Shown one piece after another: positions 1 through 5,792 of a stretch of 6,699 bases of DNA; position 1 is the first letter of the stretch, and each line of letters starts with the position of its first letter. The notes beneath the pieces are model-generated. The model saw only the letters and a list, made by a program, of their open reading frames with translations. It was not told where the DNA came from and made no database searches. Made by a program: the position numbers and the translations under genes. Origin of the DNA: Alphaproteobacteria bacterium (GTDB taxonomy: Bacteria; Pseudomonadota; Alphaproteobacteria; Rhizobiales; Xanthobacteraceae); assembly GCA_005884855.1 (NCBI GenBank), contig VAZS01000033.1, positions 1 through 6,699 of the forward strand. Direction: 5' to 3'.

Positions 1-534
1 CCCGCTTTCGCTCAAGAGGAGGGGAAGTCTCAGTCTCCCAACCAGGCCCATACTGTCCCGGTCCAGCCAGAGCGAACGCCGCAGCAATCGGAGCAATCTC
101 GAGAGCAAGACCGTGAGCGTGCCGAGGACGTTCGGGTCCGCCGCGGCTGGAGAACGGAAGAGCGCGATAGCGACCGTTCCGATCGCATGGGCCAAACCGA
201 CCAAGCCCAAACTCCCGTGCAGCCCGAGCGCACGCCTCGGCAGTCGGAGCAATCTCGCGACCAGGAGCGTGAGAGTGCCGAGGACGTTCGGGTCGGTCGC
301 GGTTGGAGAACGCAAGGGCGCGATGACGAGCGTAGCGATCGGATGGGCTACAACGATATGGGGCGAACCAGGGACCAGACCGTGGGCCGCAATTGGCGGA
401 CGCGTCCCGATGATGACCGCGCCGACCGAGATGGCTACGGTAGGGGTTATTACGACGAGGATCGGCCTCGCCGTCGGGTGAAAGTCTGCGTCGAGTACGC
501 AGACGGTGACGAGTATTGTCGCTACAGGGATTAA
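1..534 (+). CDS. Secreted Arg/Asp/Glu-rich repeat protein, 5' end outside window
   Basis: The frame is open from base 1 to a TAA at 532-534, so the start lies left of the window and 177 codons are visible. The first residues, PAFAQEEGK, look like the end of a Sec signal peptide (AFA before Q), so the mature protein is probably exported to the periplasm or outside. It is hydrophilic and dominated by R, D, E and Q. It contains two tandem copies of a unit of about 52 residues: QPERTPQQSEQSREQ... from codon 22 and QPERTPRQSEQSRDQ... from codon 74. Each unit holds an AEDVRV-x-RGWRT core and ends in RSDRMG. A non-repeated tail follows (NWRTRPDDDRADRDGYGRGY, then RRRVKVCVEY and DGDEYCRY) with two cysteines nine residues apart. 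It converges on the cysteine-rich peptide gene at 637-822. A second, damaged copy lies at 4498-4888. I recognise no enzyme motif; similar charged secreted hypotheticals occur in Bradyrhizobium (recollection). Function unknown. Confidence 0.8.
   Translation, partial: PAFAQEEGKSQSPNQAHTVPVQPERTPQQSEQSREQDRERAEDVRVRRGWRTEERDSDRSDRMGQTDQAQTPVQPERTPRQSEQSRDQERESAEDVRVGRGWRTQGRDDERSDRMGYNDMGRTRDQTVGRNWRTRPDDDRADRDGYGRGYYDEDRPRRRVKVCVEYADGDEYCRYRD
40..192 (+). repeat. Tandem repeat unit 1 in the charged protein gene
   Basis: First of two in-frame tandem units. The core repeats with a 156-bp (52-codon) offset: CAG at 64 matches CAG at 220, and ATG at 187 matches ATG at 343. Unit 1 has one extra codon in its leading linker (TVPVQPE against TPVQPE). 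The DNA of the units has clearly diverged, so this duplication is older than the long direct repeat with 4522-4888. Confidence 0.75.
168..534 (+). repeat. Long direct repeat, left copy (367 bp)
   Basis: It aligns without gaps to 4522-4888 at a constant offset of 4354. I count about 10 mismatches by eye (roughly 97% identity), five of them clustered near 270-282. Similarity stops abruptly at both ends. On the right it ends at the last base of the TAA stop; the following bases (GCGACTC against CAGCCCG) do not match. Confidence 0.9.
199..348 (+). repeat. Tandem repeat unit 2 in the charged protein gene
   Basis: Second in-frame unit, encoding DQAQTPVQPERTPRQSEQSR onward to RSDRMG. It is the only unit kept in the right-hand gene copy, where its counterpart is 4553-4702. 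Confidence 0.75.
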
Positions 535-584
535 GCGACTCAAATAAGCCGGAGCGTTCCATCGCCGATCATCGTCCGGGTGTG

Positions 585-596
585 CCCACGCGTGGG
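585..596. other. Perfect 12-bp palindrome between convergent genes
   Basis: CCCACGCGTGGG is perfectly self-complementary. It lies between the stop at 534 (+) and the stop at 637 (-). It could help fold a bidirectional terminator, but it has no loop and no following T-run on either strand, so a protein-binding site or chance is equally possible. Confidence 0.25.
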
Positions 597-636
597 GCTG
601 CAACCTCACGCCTCGTTGATTATGGTCTAAGACCCT

Positions 637-822
637 TCAGGATTTCTTGCCGCATGACTTCATGCACATCTGATATTCGGTCTTACAGGTTGGGCCAGCA
701 TAGTTCTTCATGCATGCGCGTTGCTGGTCGCTGCACACTTTGCAGCTAGATTGAGCTTGCGCCGCGTCATTGGATCCATAAGGACCGATGAGCACCAGCA
801 GCGTTATCGCCAAAATTCTCAT
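637..822 (-). CDS. Small secreted six-cysteine peptide
   Basis: A 61-residue protein with a clear Sec signal peptide: MRILAITLLVLIGPYGSNDA with AQA just before Q24 as the likely cleavage site. The mature peptide is about 38 residues with six cysteines (C27, C30, C37, C46, C53, C57) in the pattern C-x2-C-x6-C-x8-C-x6-C-x3-C, and a basic tail GKKS. This suits a disulfide-stabilised periplasmic or extracellular peptide with up to three bonds. The ATG at 822 is preceded by a strong ribosome-binding site (GGAGAGGAAA, about 7-10 bases upstream on the minus strand), which supports the start. It lies 156 bp downstream of the ABC operon on the same strand and may be its last cistron or have its own promoter; no convincing terminator or promoter is seen in that gap. 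The function is not recognised. Metal binding by the CxxC pair is possible but unproven. Confidence 0.8.
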   Translation of the reverse strand: MRILAITLLVLIGPYGSNDAAQAQSSCKVCSDQQRACMKNYAGPTCKTEYQMCMKSCGKKS

Positions 823-978
823 GTTCAGATTTCCTCTCCGAATGCTTACTCCGTTTCGAGTCTTAGCTCTTTGTACTTGCCGTCTTGTCGAGGGCAGACC
901 GCAGTCCGTTTGGCAAGCTTCAACGCATCGTCATCGGCCGAGCATGAAAAGGAAAACAGGCGCGGCAGGTCATGTTGA

Positions 979-1704
979 TCAATCGGCTGGAGTTACCCTG
1001 TAGTCTGCGAAATGCATGTAGCTGTCGGCTTTGGACCAAAGGCCAATTCGGCCGGATATGGGTTGAGGAAGTGTTTGCTCCAGATAGCGCTTGCCATCGA
1101 GATAGCCTTCAACCTTGTTACCAGCTATGCGGAGCTTGAGGTCATGCCATTGCTTGCTGGCGGCCGGCGCATTCCGCACCCAGGAGACCGAAGACCGCTT
1201 GCCTTTTTCGAATTTCCAGAGAACCAGATTGTTCTCGAGGCAATTAGCGCGAAGCGCCAGGTAGTCTCCGTTTGGCTTGAGGTTGAATAATATGCCGGCT
1301 CCCTGATCAATGCGACCCGACAATCCCTCAAAGCGCACGGTGATTTCACCGCTCCGGAAATCCTGCACGTCCTTTACCACGGCATACGGGAAGTAGGCGA
1401 ATGCCTTGACCCGGTCGAGAAACTCGGCATAGCGCTCGCCATACAGCGCTCTCGCCTTTTCGGCGAGACCGGCGGAGGACTGCCCTTCTTTCCATTGCCT
1501 TCCATCGACGGCGAGGACGTTCTTCCCACCTTCGCTTTCGATGCGCCAAATGCCGACAACCGGTACGAGCGACTTCGGATCCGCACCAACCGTTTCATCG
1601 GAAAATTCGAGTTTCATCGGCTGTTCTGCCCAGGTGGGGATCACCAACGATGTCAAACCGAGCACTGAGACCGCGATAGCTCGGATGTTTTGAGTGATGG
1701 TCAT
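979..1704 (-). CDS. Secreted DUF1080/LamG-like beta-sandwich protein
   Basis: A 241-residue protein with an N-terminal signal peptide (MTITQNIRAIAVSVLGLTSL, then VIPTWA before E27), so it acts in the periplasm or at the cell surface. The body resembles the concanavalin/LamG-like fold of DUF1080 (3-keto-disaccharide hydrolase family) proteins: strand-rich stretches ITVRFEGL (121-128), GAGILFNL (135-142), YLALRANCLENNLVLWKF (148-165), WHDLKLRIAGNKVEGYLDGK (186-205) and the closing GRIGLWSKADSYMHFADYRV (218-237). I cannot point to catalytic residues, so a binding rather than hydrolytic role is equally likely. The ATG at 1704 is supported by GGAGGCGG about 9 bases upstream and by the signal peptide beginning there; the frame stays open further upstream, but that part overlaps the permease gene and does not look coding. 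It starts 16 bp after the permease stop, so it is very probably co-transcribed as the envelope partner of the ABC system. There is one cysteine, C155. Confidence 0.8.
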   Translation of the reverse strand: MTITQNIRAIAVSVLGLTSLVIPTWAEQPMKLEFSDETVGADPKSLVPVVGIWRIESEGGKNVLAVDGRQWKEGQSSAGLAEKARALYGERYAEFLDRVKAFAYFPYAVVKDVQDFRSGEITVRFEGLSGRIDQGAGILFNLKPNGDYLALRANCLENNLVLWKFEKGKRSSVSWVRNAPAASKQWHDLKLRIAGNKVEGYLDGKRYLEQTLPQPISGRIGLWSKADSYMHFADYRVTPAD

Positions 1705-1720
1705 GATTGAACCGCCTCCG
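1705..1720 (-). promoter_or_regulatory. Ribosome-binding site for the secreted protein
   Basis: On the minus strand the permease TGA is followed directly by CGGAGGCGGTTCAATC and then ATG. The Shine-Dalgarno GGAGG fills the 16-bp gap, fixes the start at 1704, and indicates translation from the polycistronic message. Confidence 0.7.
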
Positions 1721-3082
1721 TCAGTACATTGTGATCGTTTGGGGAATACGGCGGCTTTGCCACCACGCGAGGGCGATGCAGACGGGAAGTCCGCAGAAAA
1801 ACCAGAAAAGAGCGACCTGTCCGGAAGCAACCAAGGGATAGCCCGGGAAATCACCTGCCGATGCAGGTGCGGGGGAACTGATACCTGCAAGGCCGTACAG
1901 CAACGGGAGAATCTCGCGCGGACTGCTGGATCGGCTAATGTCTGATCGACTCCCGTAGGCGTATTCGACCTCACCATAACTGTCGTCGCCGGCGTTGGTC
2001 CGAGGATTTTGTCGTCCGTCGGCCAGACGAATCGAAACGTTCGGCATCGCGCGTTCCAACTTCGCCAACACATTACGTTGCAGATCCGCGTACCGAGGAT
2101 CTTCGGGCGCCAGATGAACCGTCACCACCAGTGGTTCGGCCAATTTAGCGAGTGCGGTTTGATCGGCCATTGCGAACGAGTTGCGCTGGTCCTCAGTGAG
2201 GTCGATAGCGAGTCGGACTTGCGTCGCCAAGCCGAGAACAACCGCCACCGCCAGTACGGACCCGACCGAGCAATAGAGCTTTTTTCGGAAACGAACTCCG
2301 GGAGGCAGCCAAATTGTCGCCAGTGCAGCGAAACCACCGATTGTCGCTGCTATGCCCACCACGAGACTAGCCGATAATAAGCCTTGCTCGAACGTGCGTA
2401 AGACCTGAGTGAGCGACAGGCGGGCTATCCATTCGAGAAGACCGGGATGTCCGGCAACCGTAAAATCCAGCACCCAGGATCCGATGGTAAAAGCGAGCGT
2501 GACGATCGCTGCCGTTGCAGCACTTTCAGAAACTGACGCCGCAAATAGCGCGATAGCCCCGACCAGCAATCCGTAGAGCAAGTGTCCAAGAAGAAGATTC
2601 AACGTTTCCGGAGCCGACAAATGCCCGCCGAGCATCCGCCATACTGCCAGCGCCGAGGCCGCTGGAATGCTGGAAAGTAGCAAGGCAACAAGCACCGCCA
2701 CGAGCTTTGCTACAATCAATGTAGAGGACCGGTAGGGTAACTGGATCAGCAGCCGCAGGGCACCCGATTCCTTTTCTTGACCGAGCACCCTGATCGCCAC
2801 AAAGGGAAAAAGGAGCGTGATTGCGACGTATGATGCTCCTAGCGTGGGGACGAGAACGCCATCCAGGGGCGACAGGGCGCTGGCCATCGCCGGTGATTGC
2901 AGTGCGGCAGCACTCGCTTCCCCATATAGGCTAACGGCCTGGAAGAAGCTGTAACCAATCAGAGGGCACATCAGCAGGAGCATTGTCCAAAACGCGCGAC
3001 CGGCGAGAACTTCCCACAACTCTTTCGCAAGCAGCGGACTGAAAGGAGCGCCTCGAAGATGGAATGTCTCATGTGAGTGCAA
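1721..3082 (-). CDS. ABC-2 permease fused to GldG-like extracytoplasmic domain
   Basis: A membrane protein of about 453 residues. From a TTG start at 3082, predicted membrane segments lie near 30-50, 81-100, 121-143, 160-184, 188-210, 237-259 and 269-287, with another near 422-441. Segments 1-6 form an ABC-2 (NosY/GldF-type) permease. The loop QEKESGALRLLIQLPYRSST (102-121) matches the usual ERE-x-GTLE-like coupling segment of that family. Residues about 291-420 form an external domain starting AIDLTEDQRNSFA and including EPLVVTVHLAPEDPRYADLQ, resembling the GldG/DUF7088-type periplasmic domain; a final helix and the basic tail QSRRIPQTITMY anchor it. In GldAFG systems these parts are two proteins; here they are fused. 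The frame is open further upstream. I chose TTG because GGAGGA lies 8 bases before it and it overlaps the ATPase stop by 14 bp. An in-frame ATG at 3136 (471 residues) is the alternative but has a weaker upstream site. Substrate unknown. Confidence 0.85.
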   Translation of the reverse strand: MHSHETFHLRGAPFSPLLAKELWEVLAGRAFWTMLLLMCPLIGYSFFQAVSLYGEASAAALQSPAMASALSPLDGVLVPTLGASYVAITLLFPFVAIRVLGQEKESGALRLLIQLPYRSSTLIVAKLVAVLVALLLSSIPAASALAVWRMLGGHLSAPETLNLLLGHLLYGLLVGAIALFAASVSESAATAAIVTLAFTIGSWVLDFTVAGHPGLLEWIARLSLTQVLRTFEQGLLSASLVVGIAATIGGFAALATIWLPPGVRFRKKLYCSVGSVLAVAVVLGLATQVRLAIDLTEDQRNSFAMADQTALAKLAEPLVVTVHLAPEDPRYADLQRNVLAKLERAMPNVSIRLADGRQNPRTNAGDDSYGEVEYAYGSRSDISRSSSPREILPLLYGLAGISSPAPASAGDFPGYPLVASGQVALFWFFCGLPVCIALAWWQSRRIPQTITMY

Positions 3083-3890
3083 GAAACATGTCCTCCAAAT
3101 TCCCAATTGGATTCCCGGTTCGGGCGCGAAGATCATGAAGCGTGCCCACGCCGCGAATACGGCCATCGGCAAGTAGAATGAAACGGTCACAAACTCGCTC
3201 CGCGTCCATCAGCTGATGAATCGCGAGCACAAGCGTTCGGCCCTTGGCTGCGTCATTGCGCAGCAACTGGAGGATGTCGCGAACCTGCCGAAGGTCGAAT
3301 CCGTCGAACGGCTCGTCCATGAGCAGGACCGGTTGTGGCGTGAGCAGTCCCAATGCCAACAGCAGCCGGCGACCGTAACCCTTGGACAGCGAATGCACTC
3401 TCTTGTGAAGAACCGGCGTCAAACCAACGGCGTTGACCATACCGGTGATCTCGTCGGCCGATCTTCGATAGACACCTGCAAAGAAGGACAGGACCCTCGT
3501 GACCGGTTGATCCTGATAAGGCCGGACGCCATCCGGCAAGTAGAACATGGCTTCTCGTCGGCGAGATGCCGGCAATGGCCTTCCGAGCCACTGAACATCG
3601 CTTGTCTCCGCAACAAGTATGCCAGCCAGAACCTCAAGTAGGGTTGTCTTTCCGGCACCATTCGGACCGATGATGCCGACGATCTCGCCGCGCCGAATTT
3701 CGAAAGCGATATCCGCGAGCACTGGCTCACCGGCATATTGCTTATTAATCAAATCTACCCGCAGCAGAACTTGATTGGGCTTTTGTTCGGAAACGCGGTC
3801 AGGCTCCACCTGAACCGGTGAATTGCCTCCTAAAAGCATATGCGACGGGACCAAATGGAAAACTCCGTCCATGCGCGGTATTCTCGACAT
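3069..3890 (-). CDS. ABC transporter ATP-binding protein
   Basis: A cytoplasmic ATPase of 273 residues that would power the overlapping permease. Visible motifs: Walker A GPNGAGKT (75-82); signature LSKGYGRR (168-175), a variant of LSGGQ typical of ABC-2 export subfamilies; Walker B PVLLMDEP (187-194) with catalytic E193; D-loop region FDGFD; and the switch histidine H225 in AIHQL. The canonical Q-loop glutamine is not obvious; LPD (118-120) occupies that region. The conserved domain starts near residue 41 (VLLRVDLINK), so the first 40 residues may be over-called. In-frame ATGs lie at 3890, 3872 and 3839, none with a good Shine-Dalgarno, and a perfect AGGAGG just after the 3839 ATG has no start codon at usable spacing. 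It is the first gene of the minus-strand operon and overlaps the permease by 14 bp. Confidence 0.9.
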   Translation of the reverse strand: MSRIPRMDGVFHLVPSHMLLGGNSPVQVEPDRVSEQKPNQVLLRVDLINKQYAGEPVLADIAFEIRRGEIVGIIGPNGAGKTTLLEVLAGILVAETSDVQWLGRPLPASRRREAMFYLPDGVRPYQDQPVTRVLSFFAGVYRRSADEITGMVNAVGLTPVLHKRVHSLSKGYGRRLLLALGLLTPQPVLLMDEPFDGFDLRQVRDILQLLRNDAAKGRTLVLAIHQLMDAERVCDRFILLADGRIRGVGTLHDLRARTGNPIGNLEDMFLALT

Positions 3891-4133
3891 AGCGAGCCGC
3901 GGAGCAGACCTTGGACGGCGAGCGTCTGATGGGGAGCCTGCACATCCCCAATGGAACGAAGGTTAGTCCTTGATCCATCCCTTCACAAGCATGGAGAACC
4001 TCGACCAAACGCAATAACGAGAATGGGCCTATCAATCTTGAGTGAGGTTTTTTTAGGCGTCTGAAGCCGCGCTTGCTACGCATTGGCTATGAGAAGAAGC
4101 TGCAATCCTGAGTACCTCCCTAGGCCGACGCCC
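3891..4133. other. Intergenic region upstream of the ABC operon
   Basis: No convincing gene on either strand. It should carry the minus-strand promoter for the ABC operon, but I find no clear -35/-10 pair. A T7 run at about 4049-4055 on the plus strand is not preceded by a hairpin I can fold, so I do not call a terminator. Confidence 0.4.
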
Positions 4134-4344
4134 ATGCTTTACTTTGTAATCAAGTGCGCGTTGTCGGGGCATAATCATTGCAGTCGTTTCTGAGGTCGCA
4201 AAGCGCAGTCCTGCATTTGGAGCGTTGATCGTCTCGTTGCCGCTGGTCTCGCTATTGGGGATTGTGTGGCTCTTGCGCGACACCGGCGATACCGAGCGGA
4301 TCGCCAGTCACGCGCAATCCACGTTTTGGTATGTCCTTCCGTGA
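4134..4344 (+). pseudogene. Broken DUF3147/GlpM-like membrane protein gene
   Basis: Two adjoining plus-strand frames together read as the N-terminal half of a DUF3147-type (GlpM-like) inner membrane protein. ATG at 4134 gives MLYFVIKCALSG through 4169. The frame then shifts by one base at about 4170, and from 4174 it continues as IIAVVSEVAKRSPAFGALIV, then SLPLVSLLGIVWLLRDTGDT, ERIASHAQSTFWYVLP and a TGA at 4342-4344. Intact relatives, as I recall them, read SGLIIA across the shift and YVLPSLP-x-F across the stop. The bases after the TGA encode LPTF in the same frame, as expected if a serine codon became TGA. The C-terminal membrane helices cannot be found further on, so the 3' part is also lost or scrambled. 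Normal length would be about 115-120 residues. The family assignment rests on recollection of sequence pattern, not a search. Confidence 0.7.
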
Positions 4345-4497
4345 CTGCCGACGTTCTGCAGGTGCCCGAGGCGAAGCCGGGCAACCGCAAAGCCGTTCAG
4401 TCCTGTTGACCAATTGCGCGGCATTCCCTTTCATCGCGCGCAGAATCCAAAACTACACCGGGTTCTTGAGCCATAACCTAGCCAGGGGAAAACTCCC
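4345..4497. other. Intergenic region upstream of the right repeat-gene copy
   Basis: No coding pattern seen. It probably holds decayed 3' remains of the DUF3147-like gene followed by the original upstream region of the charged protein gene, including AGGGGAAA about 7 bases before the ATG at 4498. Confidence 0.4.
4406..4434 (+). promoter_or_regulatory. Possible sigma-70-type promoter
   Basis: TTGACC (4406-4411), a 17-base spacer, then TTTCAT (4429-4434) as a weak -10. It would lie 64 bp upstream of the ATG at 4498 and could be the original promoter of the charged protein gene. The -10 match is poor (4 of 6). Confidence 0.2.
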
Positions 4498-4888
4498 ATG
4501 CGCGCACTTGTTCTGGCCGCGTAGCGACCGTTCCGATCGCATGGGCCAAACCGACCAAGCCCAAACTCCCGTGCAGCCCGAGCGCACGCCTCGGCAATCG
4601 GAGCAATCTCGGGACCAGGAGCGTAACCGTGCGGAGGACGTTCGGGTCGGTCGCGGTTGGAGAACGCAAGGGCGCGATGACGAGCGTAGCGATCGGATGG
4701 GCGACAACGATATGGGGCGAACCAGGGACCAGACCGTGGGCCGCAATTGGCGGACGCGTCCCGATGATGACCGCGCCGACCGAGATGGCTACGGTAGGGG
4801 CTATTACGACGAGGATCGGCCTCGCCGTCGGGTGAAAGTCTGTGTCGAGTACGCAGACGGTGACGAGTATTGTCGCTACAAGGATTAA
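4498..4888 (+). pseudogene. Damaged second copy of the charged repeat protein gene
   Basis: ATG at 4498, preceded by AGGGGAAA, encodes MRALVLAA, a typical signal-peptide start, but the next codon is TAG (4522-4524). Exactly at 4522 the long direct repeat begins, and the repeat coding frame is shifted relative to that ATG. The simplest reading is a deletion that removed the rest of the signal peptide and all of tandem unit 1, joining the leader to unit 2 out of frame. Downstream the frame is intact to TAA (4886-4888) and encodes the same tail as the left copy, ending DGDEYCRYKD. An in-frame ATG at 4541 could give 115 residues without a signal peptide, and the frame is open upstream to 4262, but neither start makes biological sense for an exported protein. 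A programmed bypass or a sequencing error cannot be excluded. Confidence 0.7.
4522..4888 (+). repeat. Long direct repeat, right copy (367 bp)
   Basis: Partner of 168-534 in the same orientation. Differences from the left copy include CAG/CAA, CGC/CGG, a cluster changing ESA to NRA with a silent Ala change, TAC/GAC (Y to D), two silent changes and AGG/AAG (R to K) at the penultimate residue. Confidence 0.9.
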
Positions 4889-4968
4889 CAGCCCGCATCA
4901 GATCAGTTGCGATCGGCTGGTTGGACGCTGCAAAATCACGACTTGGCGCTTCCGGTCTCGTAGCCCGA

Positions 4969-5679
4969 TTACTGCGCGCTGTCCTCGTTGGACTGGAATA
5001 TTCGCCGATAGTGCGAACGGATATCGCTGTCGCATTCACAGGCCCATCCACGGACCTGCTCAAGATCCACGATGTGAATGCGACCCCGGCTATAGGTGAT
5101 CAAGCCGGCCTTTTGCAGATCTCCCGCTACCTCCGTCACGGTCGTACGCCGAACGCCCATCATCTGCGCCAGAAATTCCTGGGTTAGCTCCAAATCGACG
5201 CCGACGAGATCGTGCATCCTCAGCAGCCACTTGCAGGTACGGGCCTGAACGTCGTGAACCGCGTTGCACGCCGCTGTTTGCTGTACTTGTGACAGAAAGA
5301 ATTGCTCGTACTTGACCAGCAAGCCTCTGAACACCGGAATCTTGTTGGCGATGACGCGAATGCGGTCGGATGAAATAACTGACGCTACGCCACCAACCTG
5401 CATGACGACATGATTAAGCGACACCTTGTGGTCGAGAGCCTGAGTGGCACCGAACTCGCCGTCATTGCCGATCATGCCGGTCTCGATTGCGCCACCGCCC
5501 AGAAGCTCGACGACGCAGGAGATAATGCCGGAATGGGGAAAATATACTGTCTCTATCCGCTGATGAGTCTCGGCTAGCACGTGCCCGTGCTGCAACTGCA
5601 GAAGCGAGAGATGCGGTTCTATTTCAGTCAGTACGGCCGGCTCAAGCCGGTTTAAGAGGAAATTCTTTCGATGAGGCAA
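4969..5679 (-). CDS. Crp/Fnr family transcriptional regulator
   Basis: A cytoplasmic DNA-binding regulator of 236 residues from the TTG at 5679. Residues about 10-115 form the cyclic-nucleotide-binding-like beta barrel, with the landmark VYFPHSGIISCVVELLGGGA (45-64) followed by IETGMIGNDGEFGATQAL. A long dimerisation helix follows (LLVKYEQFFLSQVQQTAACN, 120-139), then a Crp-type winged helix: ARTCKWLLRMHDL, the helix-turn-helix LTQEFLAQMMGVRRTTVTEV (165-184) and the wing AGLITYSRGRIHIVD. The Fnr N-terminal iron-sulfur cysteine cluster is absent and the cAMP-contact motif of Crp is not evident, so the ligand is unknown. This subtype is common in Bradyrhizobium (recollection). TTG at 5679 is preceded by AGGGAG at 6-base spacing; an in-frame GTG at 5718 (249 residues) is the alternative with a weaker site. 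It converges on the repeat pseudogene with an 80-bp gap and is divergent from the gene at 5946. Targets cannot be inferred. Confidence 0.88.
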   Translation of the reverse strand: MPHRKNFLLNRLEPAVLTEIEPHLSLLQLQHGHVLAETHQRIETVYFPHSGIISCVVELLGGGAIETGMIGNDGEFGATQALDHKVSLNHVVMQVGGVASVISSDRIRVIANKIPVFRGLLVKYEQFFLSQVQQTAACNAVHDVQARTCKWLLRMHDLVGVDLELTQEFLAQMMGVRRTTVTEVAGDLQKAGLITYSRGRIHIVDLEQVRGWACECDSDIRSHYRRIFQSNEDSAQ

Positions 5680-5724
5680 CAGCCACTCCCTAGCCTGGCA
5701 GGCGGGAGCGCAAAGCACTCTCAG

Positions 5725-5758
5725 TCACCGGTGCCTACGGGCAGAGCCGAGCCGGTGA
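5725..5758. promoter_or_regulatory. Nested inverted repeat upstream of the Crp/Fnr-type gene
   Basis: TCACCGG (5725-5731) pairs with CCGGTGA (5752-5758). Inside it, TGCC-TACG-GGCA (5732-5743) forms a second small hairpin directly stacked on the first arm. The element lies about 46-80 bp upstream of the TTG start on the minus strand, where it could be an operator for autoregulation or a structured leader. There is no T-run, so it is not a standard terminator. Confidence 0.35.
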
Positions 5759-5784
5759 TGCCTGACGCTGCGCTCTAATGGCAA

Positions 5785-5792
5785 TGTGCACA
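5785..5792. promoter_or_regulatory. TGTGCACA palindrome in a divergent promoter region
   Basis: An 8-bp perfect palindrome in the space between the divergent genes at 5679 (-) and 5946 (+). It has a TGTG...CACA half-site look, but is shorter than and spaced unlike a standard Crp or Fnr box. Low support. Confidence 0.15.

Noticed and set aside
113..481. Long second-frame ORF over the left repeat gene (122 codons), with a matching one at 4629-4835
   Set aside because: It is a shadow of the repeat gene. The frame ending at 534 has the signal peptide end, the in-frame repeat and the conserved tail; the alternative frame only looks conserved because the DNA is nearly identical.
603..645. GGTCT-A-AGACC hairpin (about 626-636) as a terminator
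   Set aside because: The stem is 5 bp with a one-base loop and has no T-run; too weak to call.
3216..3641. Plus-strand ORF of 141 codons inside the ATPase gene
   Set aside because: It is antisense to the Walker and signature motif region of a clear ABC ATPase.
4020..4060. Possible rho-independent terminator before the T7 run
   Set aside because: No stable GC-rich stem could be paired immediately upstream of the T-run.
4262..4888. A 208-codon plus-strand ORF as an intact gene
   Set aside because: Its first 86 codons run through the DUF3147 remnant in another frame and through non-coding sequence. The real leader is MRALVLAA in a different frame.
168..4888. Composite transposon or insertion sequence bounded by the direct repeats
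   Set aside because: The repeats are pieces of a coding gene, have no terminal inverted repeats, and no transposase or target-site duplication is visible.
4431..5063. Minus-strand ORF of 210 codons across the right repeat copy
   Set aside because: It spans the repeat antisense, the convergent gap and the end of the Crp/Fnr gene. Its product is low-complexity, Arg/Pro/Ser-rich sequence without family features.
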